From contig NZ_JAHOOZ010000001.1 of the NCBI RefSeq assembly GCF_019075875.1, forward strand, positions 3,100,001 through 3,164,000: a DNA stretch of 64,000 nt. The letters are read 5' to 3'. Of this stretch, positions 28,065 to 37,446 are shown piece after piece. The translations under genes were made by a program, and so were the position numbers. The DNA comes from Novosphingobium sp. G106 (GTDB taxonomy: Bacteria; Pseudomonadota; Alphaproteobacteria; Sphingomonadales; Sphingomonadaceae). The notes below the pieces were generated by a model. The model saw only the letters and a program-made list of their open reading frames with translations. It did not search any database and was not told the origin of the DNA. How positions within the stretch are numbered: the first letter of the stretch is position 1; every line of letters starts with the position of its first letter.

Positions 28065-29804
28065 ATGTATGACCTCGTAATTCGCAATGGAACGGTCGTC
28101 GATGGAACTGGTGGCAAACCTTATATTGCCGATCTTGCCGTCAGCAGCGGTATCATAGCGGCGATCGGCACGATCTCGGAAACGGGCACCGAGGAAATCG
28201 ATGCCGCGGGCTGCATCGTCACTCCGGGCTTCGTCGACGTACACACGCATTACGACGGCCAGGTCACCTGGGAAAATCGCTTGGCTCCGTCTTCCGATCA
28301 CGGCACCACGACGGTGGTAATGGGCAACTGCGGTGTGGGTTTCGCGCCGTGCCGGCCCACCGACCGCGACGGAATGGTCAGCCTGCTCGAGGGCGTGGAA
28401 GACATTCCAGGTGTCGTCATGACCGAGGGTCTTCCCTGGAACTGGGAGACTTTTCCTCAGTACATGGATGCGATCGAGGAGCGGCACGCCGATATCGACT
28501 TTGCCGCACAGCTTCCGCATAGCCCCTTGCGTGTTTTCGTCATGGGTGAGCGCGGCATCAATCTTGAAACACCGACCGATAAGGATCTGGCCGAGATGCG
28601 GCGCCTTACCACGGAGGCAGTACGGGCTGGCGCGCTCGGCGTTTCAACGTCACTAAATGTCGCGCACCGTTATCCCGACGGAGCCTTCGCGCCGACCGTG
28701 AAGTCAAAACCCAGGGAATTGATCGCTCTGGCGGAAGGTCTGCGAGACGCGAATATGGGCGTCTTCCAGTTGCTGGGCGACTACAACCTGCCGGCGGACG
28801 CACAGTTCGACATCACTCGCCAAGTGGCGGAAGCAGCCGGGCGACCACTCTCCTTCACATTCGCCCAGGCTCCGAACGACCCCGACGGTTGGCGCTGTGC
28901 CCTTCGCGGAATGGAAGAAGCGAATGCACGCGGCGTTGTCATACGCGGACAGGTACTGCCGCGTCCGACCGGCGCTTTGCTTGGGCTGGAGCTCTCGTTC
29001 CATCCTTTCTATTTTTATCCCAGCTATCAGGCCATCGCCGATCTACCGATAGCGGAGCGCGTAGCAGCAATGCGCAACCCCGAACTGCGCGCCAAAATTC
29101 TGTCAGAAGAAGCCGGCAAGCATTCCAATGACTTCTTCAACTTCATCATCACCGAAAAGGACATGTTGTTCGTGCTGGGAGATCCGCCGAACTACAACCC
29201 TCTGCCGGAGGAAAGCCTGGGCGCGATAGCGCGGTCGCAAGGTCGGGACGTCATGGAAGTGATCTACGATGTGCTGCTGCAGCGCGACGGGCACGAGATA
29301 ATCTACCGCCCATTGGGGAACCTCCAGAACGAACCTCGCTTCGAAAGCGCCGGCCGTGACTTGCTACGCCACGAACACACGATCATCGGTTTGGGCGACG
29401 GCGGAGCGCACTACGGCATGATCTGCGACGCGGCATTCACGACCTATCTGCTGACCTATTGGCTCAACGATGCAACCCCGGCTTACCGGCTACCGCTCGC
29501 TGAAGCGATCAAGATCCTAACCCACGAACCCGCGGTGGCAGTCGGTCTATGCGATCGTGGCCAGCTTAAAACTGGTTACAAGGCCGATATTAATGTCATC
29601 GACCTCGCTCGCCTGAAACTCCATGCTCCACGTCCCGCCTACGATCTGCCCGCCGGTGGACGCCGGCTCACGCAAAAAGCGGACGGCTACGTCGCGACGA
29701 TCGTCTCGGGCGAGGTGACCTACCGAAATGGAGAATGGACGGGCGCCCTAGCGGGAAGGCTACAGAGGTACGCCCGCGAGGTTCCTGAAACCATTGCGAC
29801 CTGA
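28065..29804 (+). CDS. D-aminoacylase-type amidohydrolase
   Basis: A complete 579-residue paralog of the truncated gene at the left edge. The N-terminal beta-sandwich part is MYDLVIRNGTVVDGTGG, the metal site HTHYDG is at residues 60-64, then MGNCGVGFAP and GDGGAHYGMICDAAF, and the closing sandwich KADINVIDL. ATG 28065 starts at the conserved MYDLVIRNG; ATG 28056 (3 residues longer) is equally possible, with GAGAGAAGG just upstream. It is convergent with a LuxR-type regulator. A hydrolytic step on an amide, lactam or related bond is expected; the substrate is not known. Confidence 0.92.
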   Translation: MYDLVIRNGTVVDGTGGKPYIADLAVSSGIIAAIGTISETGTEEIDAAGCIVTPGFVDVHTHYDGQVTWENRLAPSSDHGTTTVVMGNCGVGFAPCRPTDRDGMVSLLEGVEDIPGVVMTEGLPWNWETFPQYMDAIEERHADIDFAAQLPHSPLRVFVMGERGINLETPTDKDLAEMRRLTTEAVRAGALGVSTSLNVAHRYPDGAFAPTVKSKPRELIALAEGLRDANMGVFQLLGDYNLPADAQFDITRQVAEAAGRPLSFTFAQAPNDPDGWRCALRGMEEANARGVVIRGQVLPRPTGALLGLELSFHPFYFYPSYQAIADLPIAERVAAMRNPELRAKILSEEAGKHSNDFFNFIITEKDMLFVLGDPPNYNPLPEESLGAIARSQGRDVMEVIYDVLLQRDGHEIIYRPLGNLQNEPRFESAGRDLLRHEHTIIGLGDGGAHYGMICDAAFTTYLLTYWLNDATPAYRLPLAEAIKILTHEPAVAVGLCDRGQLKTGYKADINVIDLARLKLHAPRPAYDLPAGGRRLTQKADGYVATIVSGEVTYRNGEWTGALAGRLQRYAREVPETIAT

Positions 29805-29829
29805 TCGGGTCTTCTGACGGCTGTCGTGG

Positions 29830-30939
29830 TCATAGTCCAAGCATGGCGACGCTGCTCAGGATCAGCCGGACCAGATCGGCTTGGCGGCGCACGCCTGTCT
29901 TGACGAAGATACGCTTGCTATAGGTACGCGCGCTGTTCTCCGTTATCCCGAGCTGCTCGGCCGCTTCGCGCAGGGTCGTGCCCTCGCTGAGCAGGATTGC
30001 TAGCGCCGCTTCGGACGGAGCAAGCCCGAAAAGCTTGGATAGCAATGCCGCCGATGGACGCACCTCATGGGTCAGGGCGTGAAGATAGATGATGACACGC
30101 GCCGTGGTAAACGACTTGTCCAATGCCAGTGGGGTTATTGATCGGGCGAGCATACCCAGCATCTCGTCACCATTGCGCAACCGCAAGACGACCTCTTTTT
30201 CTTGGGCATCGGGATCGATGCTCAATGAAAGCTGACGCATTGTCTGTGCATGTTCGCGGCGCCGGAAAATTAAACGGCCCTTCTGCTGGCTGAGATCTTC
30301 GCTTTTGGCGATCAGCGCTTCGGCCACACGGTTGCAAAACAGCACCCGCCCGTCCTTATCGAGCGCGATTGCACCGAAAGCTAGCTGGTCAAGCGCCTCT
30401 GTCGAAATTCCACTGGCGAGCCGCAGCAGTTTCGATTGGCCGAAGATCGCCATGCCTCGTTCCAAGTGCGGAATCAGCCTCTGCATCCACGCCCGTTCAT
30501 CGGCATCGAGCGGCCCCATGGCATCGTCGCGTACCCAGAGAAAGTGGGCGCGAAATCCCTCAGCAGGGCCGATTGCCACCAGTTCCAGGTGGCTCTTCCC
30601 GGCCGGTTGCAAATGATCGGTGAAAAACCGGGAAGCCCATAGGTCGCCGTTCGGTAGGAATTCCTGCAGTGAATAGATTCGACCGGTTTCCATTCCCTCG
30701 TAGTCTATGGGATTGGCCGTCTCGACCCTGGCGTAGGACTGGCGGAACGCCTGATCTCCCTCCTCCTCGGCCCGGGTCAGAAGTACCAGCGATCCGAGGG
30801 GCCTGTGCCTGAATACTATGACCGTCAGGTAGGCATGCAGTTTGAGGTGGAAGGCGCTGAGGAATGGTTCCCAGCCTTCGGGATTCAACGATGCATCGTA
30901 GATCAGGGAAATCATCCCATCGAAATCAGAGGCAGTCAT
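29830..30939 (-). CDS. LuxR-type transcriptional regulator
   Basis: A 369-residue regulator, intact paralog of the one at 18338-19499. The N-terminal ~290 residues form a sensor-like region (NPIDYEGMETGRIYSLQEFLPNGDL, FCNRVAEAL resembling a PAS segment) and the C-terminus holds the helix-turn-helix TLREAAEQLGITENSARTYSKRIFVKTG. ATG 30939 (MTASDFDGM) is chosen over a TTG 6 codons upstream. Its gene points toward the adjacent amidohydrolase gene end, and about 540 bases without a recognisable gene lie upstream. Confidence 0.88.
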   Translation of the reverse strand: MTASDFDGMISLIYDASLNPEGWEPFLSAFHLKLHAYLTVIVFRHRPLGSLVLLTRAEEEGDQAFRQSYARVETANPIDYEGMETGRIYSLQEFLPNGDLWASRFFTDHLQPAGKSHLELVAIGPAEGFRAHFLWVRDDAMGPLDADERAWMQRLIPHLERGMAIFGQSKLLRLASGISTEALDQLAFGAIALDKDGRVLFCNRVAEALIAKSEDLSQQKGRLIFRRREHAQTMRQLSLSIDPDAQEKEVVLRLRNGDEMLGMLARSITPLALDKSFTTARVIIYLHALTHEVRPSAALLSKLFGLAPSEAALAILLSEGTTLREAAEQLGITENSARTYSKRIFVKTGVRRQADLVRLILSSVAMLGL

Positions 30940-31479
30940 GGGCAGCGATTTTCCCAATATGAATCACTTCGCCAGATCGAACAGGTCATGGCTCCACGGG
31001 CAGAAATATGCCTTATGACATGATCGTCAAATTTGGGCCGATGAATACTATGACAACAGTAGCGCTCGCAATGCGTCAAGTGAGCGCGGACTCAGGGGCC
31101 CACATAATTCCCCGTCCTCCGAATTGATAAGGCCGATCATAATGGCTGCTTGAGATTGCGGGAACGGCTGCGTCAAGGGCGATTCCCCGGGCGGCCGCCT
31201 GCTGGACCGTAAGGCGTTGCTGGTTTGGACATGCGCCTCGCCGCCGAATACAAACTGACGTACCGGCGAGTTGAGGGCCGCTCCGCTGAATAAGTCATTC
31301 GGCAGCAGAAGCTGAGGCAGAACCCATACAGCATCTGTGAATAACCACTCGACGCAGAAAGAGCAAAGATGTCTCTCCACTCGGAGCGCATGGAAAGCAG
31401 ACTAAGATCCAACTAAACGACAAACCGGACCTTCAATCCAACTGTCGCCACGCCTCCACCTACCATCGGAGAAATACCT
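30940..31479. other. region without a recognisable gene
   Basis: About 540 bases between the LuxR-type gene and a small amidohydrolase remnant. An open frame of 110 codons on the minus strand (31048-31380) lacks a ribosome site and any familiar motif, so I do not call it. The promoter of the LuxR-type gene is expected near its right side of the gene start. No palindrome of type A or B was seen. Confidence 0.5.
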
Positions 31480-31548
31480 TCAGCGGTCGAGACCAAACAG
31501 CTTGATCGCGGTTCCGCCCAGGATTTTTTCAGCGTTCGAAAGCTTCAT
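31480..31548 (-). pseudogene. amidohydrolase C-terminal remnant
   Basis: Two bases after the SDR stop (31551-31553), the minus strand reads MKLSNAEKILGGTAIKLFGL then DR and a stop. This is the typical C-terminal helix of amidohydrolase-2 family metal hydrolases (EKILGGNAxRLFGL). Only 22 residues remain, so it is the tail of a deleted gene that happens to keep an ATG. A separate short protein cannot be excluded. Confidence 0.5.
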
Positions 31549-31550
31549 TT

Positions 31551-32339
31551 TCAGAGCTGCGCCATCGATCCGCCGTCGACCGTAAGGGTGATCCCATTCA
31601 CGAACGATGACGCATCAGACGCCAGGAAGAGCGCGGTTCCGGCAAGTTCCGTCGGTTCGGCGAAACCTCCGAGCGGCACTTTCTGCGCGATGACGCCGCC
31701 CATTTCCTCCGCGGCTTTTCTGTTCACCTCTGTTCTGAAGGGGCCTGGTGCGATGGCATTGCAGGTGATCCCCATCCGGCCAGCTTCCACCGCCAGTGCC
31801 CGCATCAGGCCTTCGAGGCCGGCCTTGGTAGTCGAATAGGCGGCGTCGTGCGGTGGTGCTCGCCTGGCGCTGATGGAGCTGACGAGAACTATCCGACCTC
31901 TTCCCGCCGCCTTGAGCAATGGCAACGCGTGCCAGCAGAGACTGTAGACCGACGACAGGTTGGTCTCCACCAACGCGCGGAAGTCAGCGGGCGGAATGGC
32001 CGCAAGATCGCGTCGCATCCGAGCGGCCGCATTCGCAAGCAGAACGTCTAAGTGGCCGTGACGCTTTTCGATCAGCGCCATAGCGGCAACGACAGCGGCT
32101 TCGTCCGCTGGATCGAAAGGGAGACTTTCTCCCTTCAACCCGGCATCGCATAATTCGGCGGCGATCCGCTTCGCCTGAGCTTCGTCGCGACTGTTGACCA
32201 GCACCGTCGCTCCTGCCGAGGCTAGCGCCACGGCCATCTCGAGCCCCAGCCCCCGCGAAGCGCCGGTGACCAGCGCGACTCGTTCATCCAGCCGAAACAA
32301 TGTGCTTGCGGCATCGGGCGGCGTTTGCGCAGACCACAT
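31551..32339 (-). CDS. SDR family oxidoreductase
   Basis: A 262-residue SDR with the cofactor motif VTGASRGLG, NAAAR in place of NNAG, SSISARRAPP and the catalytic YSTTKAG. ATG 32339 (MWSAQTPPDAAST) lies one base after the end of the TauD-type gene. A longer frame upstream is only the antisense-free overlap with that gene. It is co-transcribed with the dioxygenase and probably oxidises its product. Confidence 0.88.
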   Translation of the reverse strand: MWSAQTPPDAASTLFRLDERVALVTGASRGLGLEMAVALASAGATVLVNSRDEAQAKRIAAELCDAGLKGESLPFDPADEAAVVAAMALIEKRHGHLDVLLANAAARMRRDLAAIPPADFRALVETNLSSVYSLCWHALPLLKAAGRGRIVLVSSISARRAPPHDAAYSTTKAGLEGLMRALAVEAGRMGITCNAIAPGPFRTEVNRKAAEEMGGVIAQKVPLGGFAEPTELAGTALFLASDASSFVNGITLTVDGGSMAQL

Positions 32340-32340
32340 C

Positions 32341-33195
32341 CTACGCCGGCTTCCTGCTCTGGATGCTGGAGGGCATGCCTCTGGTGCTGATCCGGTATAA
32401 CAAGCGTCGCTTGCCTGGCTCATCGGAATACTCGATCGGCGTCGCCCTGTGCATTGTGGAGAAATTGTCCCACAGGAACAGGTCACCGGGCATAACCTTG
32501 TAGGCGATGCGGAATTCCGGCCGAGTTGCATGCGCGCGGAGTTCCGCGATAAGCGCACGTGCTTCGGACTTGTCCATGCCCTGGATTCCGAACGCCGATC
32601 CTGAAAGGAACAGCGCTTTGGCACCGTTGACCGGGTGTCGCATCACAAAAGGGTGCTGGTGTACCCCCAGACGCGCTATCTCTTCGGGAATATATGCAAA
32701 CGTCTCGCCTTCGAGTGGCGGAGCTCCGCTCAGGCAATGGAGGCCGACCAGATTTTCTATGCGCGATTTCATTGTATCGGGCAGCGCTTCGTACGCGAGC
32801 ACGGTGCTGGTGATCAGCGTTTCGCCGCCTTTGTCTGGCGCCTCCTTGCCATAGAGCATCGTGACGCTCGCGGGCACCTCTTCATACGTACCGTCCGAAT
32901 GCCAATGACCGGCGCCGTCCCGCACGTTGGCGGGGGTGTCTGCGGCATTATCCTGCTTGATTAGCTCCGGGAAATCGTTGCGCCGACGCGACGCCGCAAA
33001 GAATTCGAGGGGCTGTCCCCAATGGTTTCCGAAGCGGACGTATTCGGCGTCGCTCAGGGACTGCCCAGAGATGACTAGGATTTGGTTGTCGTAGAGGGCT
33101 TCGACCAGCCGGGAGATGGTTTTGTCGTCGGCCTTGCCTATATCGGCATCGCTCGCCACGGCGCCGAACGGGCCTTGGAGCCTTCGAATTTCCAT
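32341..33195 (-). CDS. TauD/TfdA-family Fe(II)/2-oxoglutarate dioxygenase
   Basis: A 284-residue protein starting MEIRRLQGPFGAVASDADIG. The facial triad is visible as HWHSDGTYEE (His and Asp) and the distal His in DNFSTMHRATP, with the 2-oxoglutarate-binding Arg in KRRLLYRIS. Family members hydroxylate or cleave taurine, 2,4-D, sulfonates and ethers. ATG 33195 has GAGAG about 4 bases upstream; an alternative start lies 4 codons before. A type B palindrome lies 36 bases upstream. Confidence 0.92.
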   Translation of the reverse strand: MEIRRLQGPFGAVASDADIGKADDKTISRLVEALYDNQILVISGQSLSDAEYVRFGNHWGQPLEFFAASRRRNDFPELIKQDNAADTPANVRDGAGHWHSDGTYEEVPASVTMLYGKEAPDKGGETLITSTVLAYEALPDTMKSRIENLVGLHCLSGAPPLEGETFAYIPEEIARLGVHQHPFVMRHPVNGAKALFLSGSAFGIQGMDKSEARALIAELRAHATRPEFRIAYKVMPGDLFLWDNFSTMHRATPIEYSDEPGKRRLLYRISTRGMPSSIQSRKPA

Positions 33196-33230
33196 AAATC
33201 TCTCCATCCTGCAGGGCGACGCGCGCTCTC

Positions 33231-33246
33231 TTTGGCATTTGCTAGC
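33231..33246. promoter_or_regulatory. putative operator, type B
   Basis: TTTGGCA-TT-TGCTAGC, upstream of the TauD-type dioxygenase gene, fits the TWARGCA-N2-TGCTWA pattern seen at 35342, 44795 and 51254. The core GCA-N2-TGC is exact. Confidence 0.4.
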
Positions 33247-33307
33247 CTGACGAGATGCTCCAGCCAGTCTCCAAATGGTAGGAACGAACTCTGCCGGTCA
33301 GTCGTGC

Positions 33308-34195
33308 TTAGGCTAGCACCTGCGCAGAAGCGCCGCGGCGCGTTAGAGCCGTCGCCGCGAGCGCGGTTAAGCCGACAACGAGCATGACGAGTCCGAAACC
33401 GAAAAACACACCGTTCAAACCGGCCATGTCCCGGATCCAGCCTGCTACGAACGGAAACAGCATCTGGCATCCGTACATGGCGCCGTTGGCGAGGCCGATT
33501 GCCTGTGTTTCTCGGTGCGGTGTGCTGAAAGCCACGGCGGATGCGTTCAGGTTGAGGGCCAGCAACGCTAGAAGTGCACCGACCGCCACGAGCGCCGCCA
33601 TGAATGTGATCTCGTTCCCGGTCCATCCTGCGACAATCAATGCAATCCCCATGCCGGAGGTGCTCACTACGGTGACACCTGCGATCCCAAGTCGCTTGTG
33701 CACCGCTCCGTAGCAGGCCGAAGCGAACACTGCCGCGATCGAGCCGAGGGTCAGCGGGATGGCGACCTGACGGGTGTCCACCAGCCCCAGGGTTGCCAGG
33801 TAGATCGGACCATAGATCGGGGCGATCATCATACTCATGCCCGCAAGGGCGCCGACGGCCAGGAGCCCAGCCAGGCGGGAATTCAAAGGGCCGTCCGACT
33901 TAACCGAGCCGACCTGTCCTGCATGTTCGCGGCGCCAAATACGTGCGTATAGCGAAGGCTACAGGGACCACCAGAAATGCTGAAAGATGCCGAGCGCGAA
34001 CCCAAAACTTATGATGGCCCCTACCATTTCCGTCAGCAGTTCAACATGTGATGAGGCGGCAAAGGCCTTTGCAATCTGCGGAAGCACCAGCCCCGGAGAA
34101 AACAGGCCGATTGTAGTGAACAACCCGCACGCAAGAAGGGCAGCCGTCGCGGCCGCACCCAATTTGGCCGGCGGTGCCCCATGCGGATCGGGCGC
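33308..34195 (-). pseudogene. MFS transporter, internally deleted
   Basis: The minus strand encodes an N-terminal MFS piece (GAAATAALLACGLFTTIGLF, then VGAIISFGFALG; about TM1-TM2). A frame break and stop follow near 33959. After it come a linker (PSLYARIWRREHAGQVG) and the complete C-terminal half from about 33886 (NSRLAGLLAVGALAGMSMM through ALTRRGASAQVLA). Together they give about 285 residues against the usual 400 or so, so roughly TM3-TM5 are missing. No good start codon is present in the first frame. It follows the kinase gene and was probably its operon partner. Confidence 0.65.
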
Positions 34196-34233
34196 CGTGA
34201 CAACTTAAGCGGCGCTGTCGGTACTATGTCCGA

Positions 34234-35316
34234 TCATACGCCAAGCCTTGCAAATGTATCGTGGTCGATCATCGCCATCGCGAAACGCGTGGCGGCGGCG
34301 GTGTTGTTGGTTTCCGTCTGGAAATGTGAGCCGTTCAGCATCCAAATGAGCAGACCCCATACGGTGTTTCGGCGATAGGCATCGAATGCCTCGTCGAACG
34401 TGGGAGGGATGACCCCGTATGCGGCCAGTCGCGCGAGGTAGTGTTGCAGCAGCGCGGCCTCCCACCGCCTGCGATCGACGAGATCCAGCGCGGCAACGAT
34501 GAAATATGCGACGTCAAGCACCCAAGGTCCACGGCGGGGCTGCCAATCCAGGAACGCAGGCGAGCCGTCGGACTCGCAGTAAAGATTGCCGAGGTGGGCA
34601 TCGCCATGCAGCATCGTGTGCGGCAATTGATCGTGTAGCTCGGCGAGTGCCACATGCGCGCTGGCCACCCGTTCGGGGTCGAGCAGCACACGAGGCATCG
34701 CTGCGCAGCGCGGTGCCGCCTTGTATTCGGCGAATTGGTCCGGATCGAGCAGGATGTCGAAATAGTGCGATTCCTGCATGGCTCGCGTTTCCGCTGCCCA
34801 AGGAAATTTGGCGGGCAAATCGTCAACGCCCCACCAACGGGCATGAAACCGCGCCATACAATCCAGGAATCCCGCAGCATGCTCAAATTCCAGCGGCTCC
34901 TGCAAGGAAAGAAAGCTTACGTTCGAGAGCGTGAGATCCTCCAGAACGACGAGGCCCCTGCCGTCCTGCTGATCAGCGAAAAAACAGCGTGGCGCCGTGA
35001 CGTTCAAGGTGGGGATCAGGTCGCGGTAGGCGTGCATCTCGTTCATATGCATGATTGCCATAGCTGCGCTGTGAGGTTCGTACCCCGCCTTGACCATCAC
35101 CTGCTTCGGCAGCTCCGTGCGGTTGCTCTCGATCGCAATCCGCAGCTTGGTCGACGCTCCTCTGATACGCTCGACCAGGCGCACGGATGAAACTTTGGCA
35201 CCTGGAAACTGGTTTTGAAAAGCCGCCTGAAACCACGCCGCGGTCAAGCCCTCGGCCTCGGTCGGCACACCTGGCCCGCGCGCCCCGACCGCAGTAGCCT
35301 CTGCTTTCAATGCCAT
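34234..35316 (-). CDS. aminoglycoside-phosphotransferase-fold kinase
   Basis: A 360-residue protein of the APH/choline-kinase-like fold. The catalytic HGDAHLGN (near residue 235) is followed by the metal-binding aspartate in AFLDWQ, and the N-terminal lobe carries MVKAG with the ATP-binding Lys. ATG 35316 has GGAGAGG about 10 bases upstream. Proteins like this next to catabolic SDRs may phosphorylate a hydroxylated substrate rather than an antibiotic. It diverges from the SDR at 35487, and the two share a type B palindrome. Confidence 0.85.
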   Translation of the reverse strand: MALKAEATAVGARGPGVPTEAEGLTAAWFQAAFQNQFPGAKVSSVRLVERIRGASTKLRIAIESNRTELPKQVMVKAGYEPHSAAMAIMHMNEMHAYRDLIPTLNVTAPRCFFADQQDGRGLVVLEDLTLSNVSFLSLQEPLEFEHAAGFLDCMARFHARWWGVDDLPAKFPWAAETRAMQESHYFDILLDPDQFAEYKAAPRCAAMPRVLLDPERVASAHVALAELHDQLPHTMLHGDAHLGNLYCESDGSPAFLDWQPRRGPWVLDVAYFIVAALDLVDRRRWEAALLQHYLARLAAYGVIPPTFDEAFDAYRRNTVWGLLIWMLNGSHFQTETNNTAAATRFAMAMIDHDTFARLGV

Positions 35317-35341
35317 CGCAAATCCCTCTCCGTGCATTTTT

Positions 35342-35357
35342 GTAAGCAGTTGCTAAC
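35342..35357. promoter_or_regulatory. putative operator, type B
   Basis: GTAAGCA-GT-TGCTAAC, an almost perfect palindrome in the divergent promoter region between the kinase (start 35316) and SDR (start 35487) genes. It is one of the best type B copies. Confidence 0.5.
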
Positions 35358-35486
35358 CTTGAGGCGAGAGCACCTCAAGTAAAAAGCGCGATCGCCGTGC
35401 GCGATCGCCCAAAGGATTTGCAAACGGTGGCTGATCGGTATTAAGCACATGCTTGCAACGGCCGCGACTGACAGCGGGGAGAGGTG

Positions 35487-36273
35487 ATGCGCGTACTGAT
35501 TACAGGCGCCAACACAGAAGGCTTGGGCGGCGCAGTGGCTCGCGAACTCGCGGGAAGCGCACAGGCTGCGGGCCGCAATTGCACGCTTGTGCTCTGCACC
35601 AGCGGCACTGGCCCCTCCAATTTGCAGCTCGCGGACAAATTGCGCGCAATGGGAGCGAAAGTAGCCGAGCTGCACGGAGACCTCGGCGACCCTGATACTC
35701 CCGCGCGGCTGGTGAAGGAAGCCATCGCCTTTGCGGGCGGGCTCGACGGTGTCGTCGCCAATGCAGCCATCATGAAACCGGGCCGCCTGACGAATCTGTC
35801 GGTGGAGGACTGGGATCGCGTGTTCGCCGTGGATGTCCGCTCGGTCTGGTTGTTGGCCAAAGCAGTGTATGAGCCACTCAAGAAAAGCGCGGGAGCCTTC
35901 GTAGGCATCGCATCAACCTCGGCATTCGAGCCCTACAAGCTGGGGGGGCGCCTATTCTCCTGCCAAGGCGGCGGAAGTCATGCTTTGCCGCCTGCTGGCG
36001 GTGGAGTGGGCGCGCGACAACATCCGGGTCAATATCGTGTCCCCGGGTGTGATGCGCACGTCGATGAATCCCAATCTCGCCAATCCCGGATACGTCGAAA
36101 GCCGGCACCGCATGATTCCGCTAGGTCGCATGGGCCAAGCGAGCGAAGTGGCGCAGACTGTCGTCTACCTGCTGGGTCCAGGCGCGAGCTACATTACAGG
36201 TGAGAATATTACGGTCGATGGCGGCCTGCTTACGGCGAGCCTCGACCGCACCCCTATCGGGCGACCCTTCTGA
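35487..36273 (+). CDS. SDR family oxidoreductase (frameshifted)
   Basis: An SDR of about 262 residues. It starts MRVLITGANTEGLGGAVARELAG and continues to FVGIASTSAFEPYKLGG. Removing one base from the G7 run 35942-35948 gives LGGAYSPAKAAEVMLCRLLAVEWARDNIRVN, restoring the catalytic YxxxK. The C-terminus is ITGENITVDGGLLTAS. GGGGAGAG stands about 5 bases before ATG 35487. It is divergent from the kinase gene. Confidence 0.87.
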
Positions 36274-36761
36274 ACTTTGCACCTTCTGCTCATTGAGGCA
36301 CACCATGGCCGAACATGTCATTCAATTCGAATTCCCTGTGGTTTACTAAGCGTGCCGCAATTCAACTGTGCGAGGCGCTACGAACCTGCGCACGACCGTC
36401 CTCACTACACGCGGCCTGTTTCGTCGGCTGCGAAATCCTCACGCCTTGCCAGGTCAACGCTTCGAAGCCTCGGCCTCGATAGAAATTTCGTCGGCCTCCG
36501 GATCCGGGTCTGGTAAAGCTCGGCGTCTCCAAGCCGATCCGAGCGGCGTGTTGCAATGAAACGGACTGTGGCACGCGAGAGACGGTTTACACATCGGGGC
36601 GACCCGGCAGTACTTGGGTGCCGCCTCATTCGACAAGTCAACTCTGGCATTGGGTCCGCAAAACCCCGGCGCCCCCGAGAAATGGACCCATACCGCCGTT
36701 CGACGCGCAAGTTATCGGCGCACCGCCAAATCGACCAAACTTTCACGAGGATGTCCAAACG
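36274..36761. other. region without a recognisable gene
   Basis: About 490 bases between the SDR and EthD-like genes. Several short open frames exist on both strands, none with a known motif or convincing ribosome site. It may hold the promoter of the EthD-OYE-DUF1214-like run, or decayed sequence. Confidence 0.5.
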
Positions 36762-37289
36762 ATGGAAATTGAACTGCTACCCGCGGATTGCGCCCTCCCC
36801 CCTTTTCCTGCGGCGCACATCGTATGGCTGACCGATCAGCCCTCTCCCTTTGGCGAAATCGCGACCAATCCCTATGCTGCCATGCTTTTGCACAAAGGCC
36901 CTTCCCCGTGCCAGATGCGCGGGTCGCATCGCTATCGGGTCGAACTCGTGTCCGGAAAGGCAGGGCCGCCGGGACCGCTGCAGCTTCTCGCACTGCTCCA
37001 GCGCCGCGAAGGGATGGAGTTGTCCGAGGCCTTTCGCCATTGGGACGAGCACATTCCCCTTGCGATCGCGATTCATTACAAAGTCCGGCGCTACCGGCAG
37101 TTTCGCTTCGTCGACAAATTGGGCGTGACGGGCCCCGACTATCTCGGACTGGCTGTGCTCGACTTCGCCGGACCCGAGGAAATGCGGACCGGTCTCTTCC
37201 ACAATGACGACGAGGCCGCGATAATCGCAGCAGACGTCGAGGAATTCGTTCGGCACAGCGATGTCATGTATGGTCGCGAGCTCGGCTAG
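36762..37289 (+). CDS. EthD-domain-like protein
   Basis: A 175-residue protein starting MEIELLPADCALPPFPAAHIVWLTD. The middle and C-terminal portion (LQLLALLQRREGMELSEAFRHWDEHIPLAIAIHYKVRRYRQFRFV) has the alpha/beta-barrel dimer pattern with the His near HWDEH seen in EthD proteins. EthD proteins accompany P450 or other degradative systems; their exact role is often unknown. It is followed 157 bases later by an OYE gene. Homology does not extend upstream of 36762. Confidence 0.75.
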   Translation: MEIELLPADCALPPFPAAHIVWLTDQPSPFGEIATNPYAAMLLHKGPSPCQMRGSHRYRVELVSGKAGPPGPLQLLALLQRREGMELSEAFRHWDEHIPLAIAIHYKVRRYRQFRFVDKLGVTGPDYLGLAVLDFAGPEEMRTGLFHNDDEAAIIAADVEEFVRHSDVMYGRELG

Positions 37290-37446
37290 CCTCGGCACGT
37301 TTTGGACCGAGCGCATTATTTTTGAAATCTGGACCAATTTTCGACTGGACACTTCGGTCGGCGTTCGCCAGTTGTATAGTGGGCGATTAACAAGGTCGTG
37401 CCTGAACACGATTTCTGCGCGCTCAGATTTCGTTCGGCTATCGGAG

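Noticed and set aside
31048..31380. A 110-codon minus-strand open frame in the gap before the LuxR-type gene
   Set aside because: No ribosome site, no familiar motif and low-complexity-like composition; not supported as a gene.
31445..31500. Minus-strand reading ending GGVATVGLKVRFVV, resembling an outer-membrane protein C-terminus
   Set aside because: Only about 25 residues and overlapping the clearer amidohydrolase-tail frame; likely coincidence.
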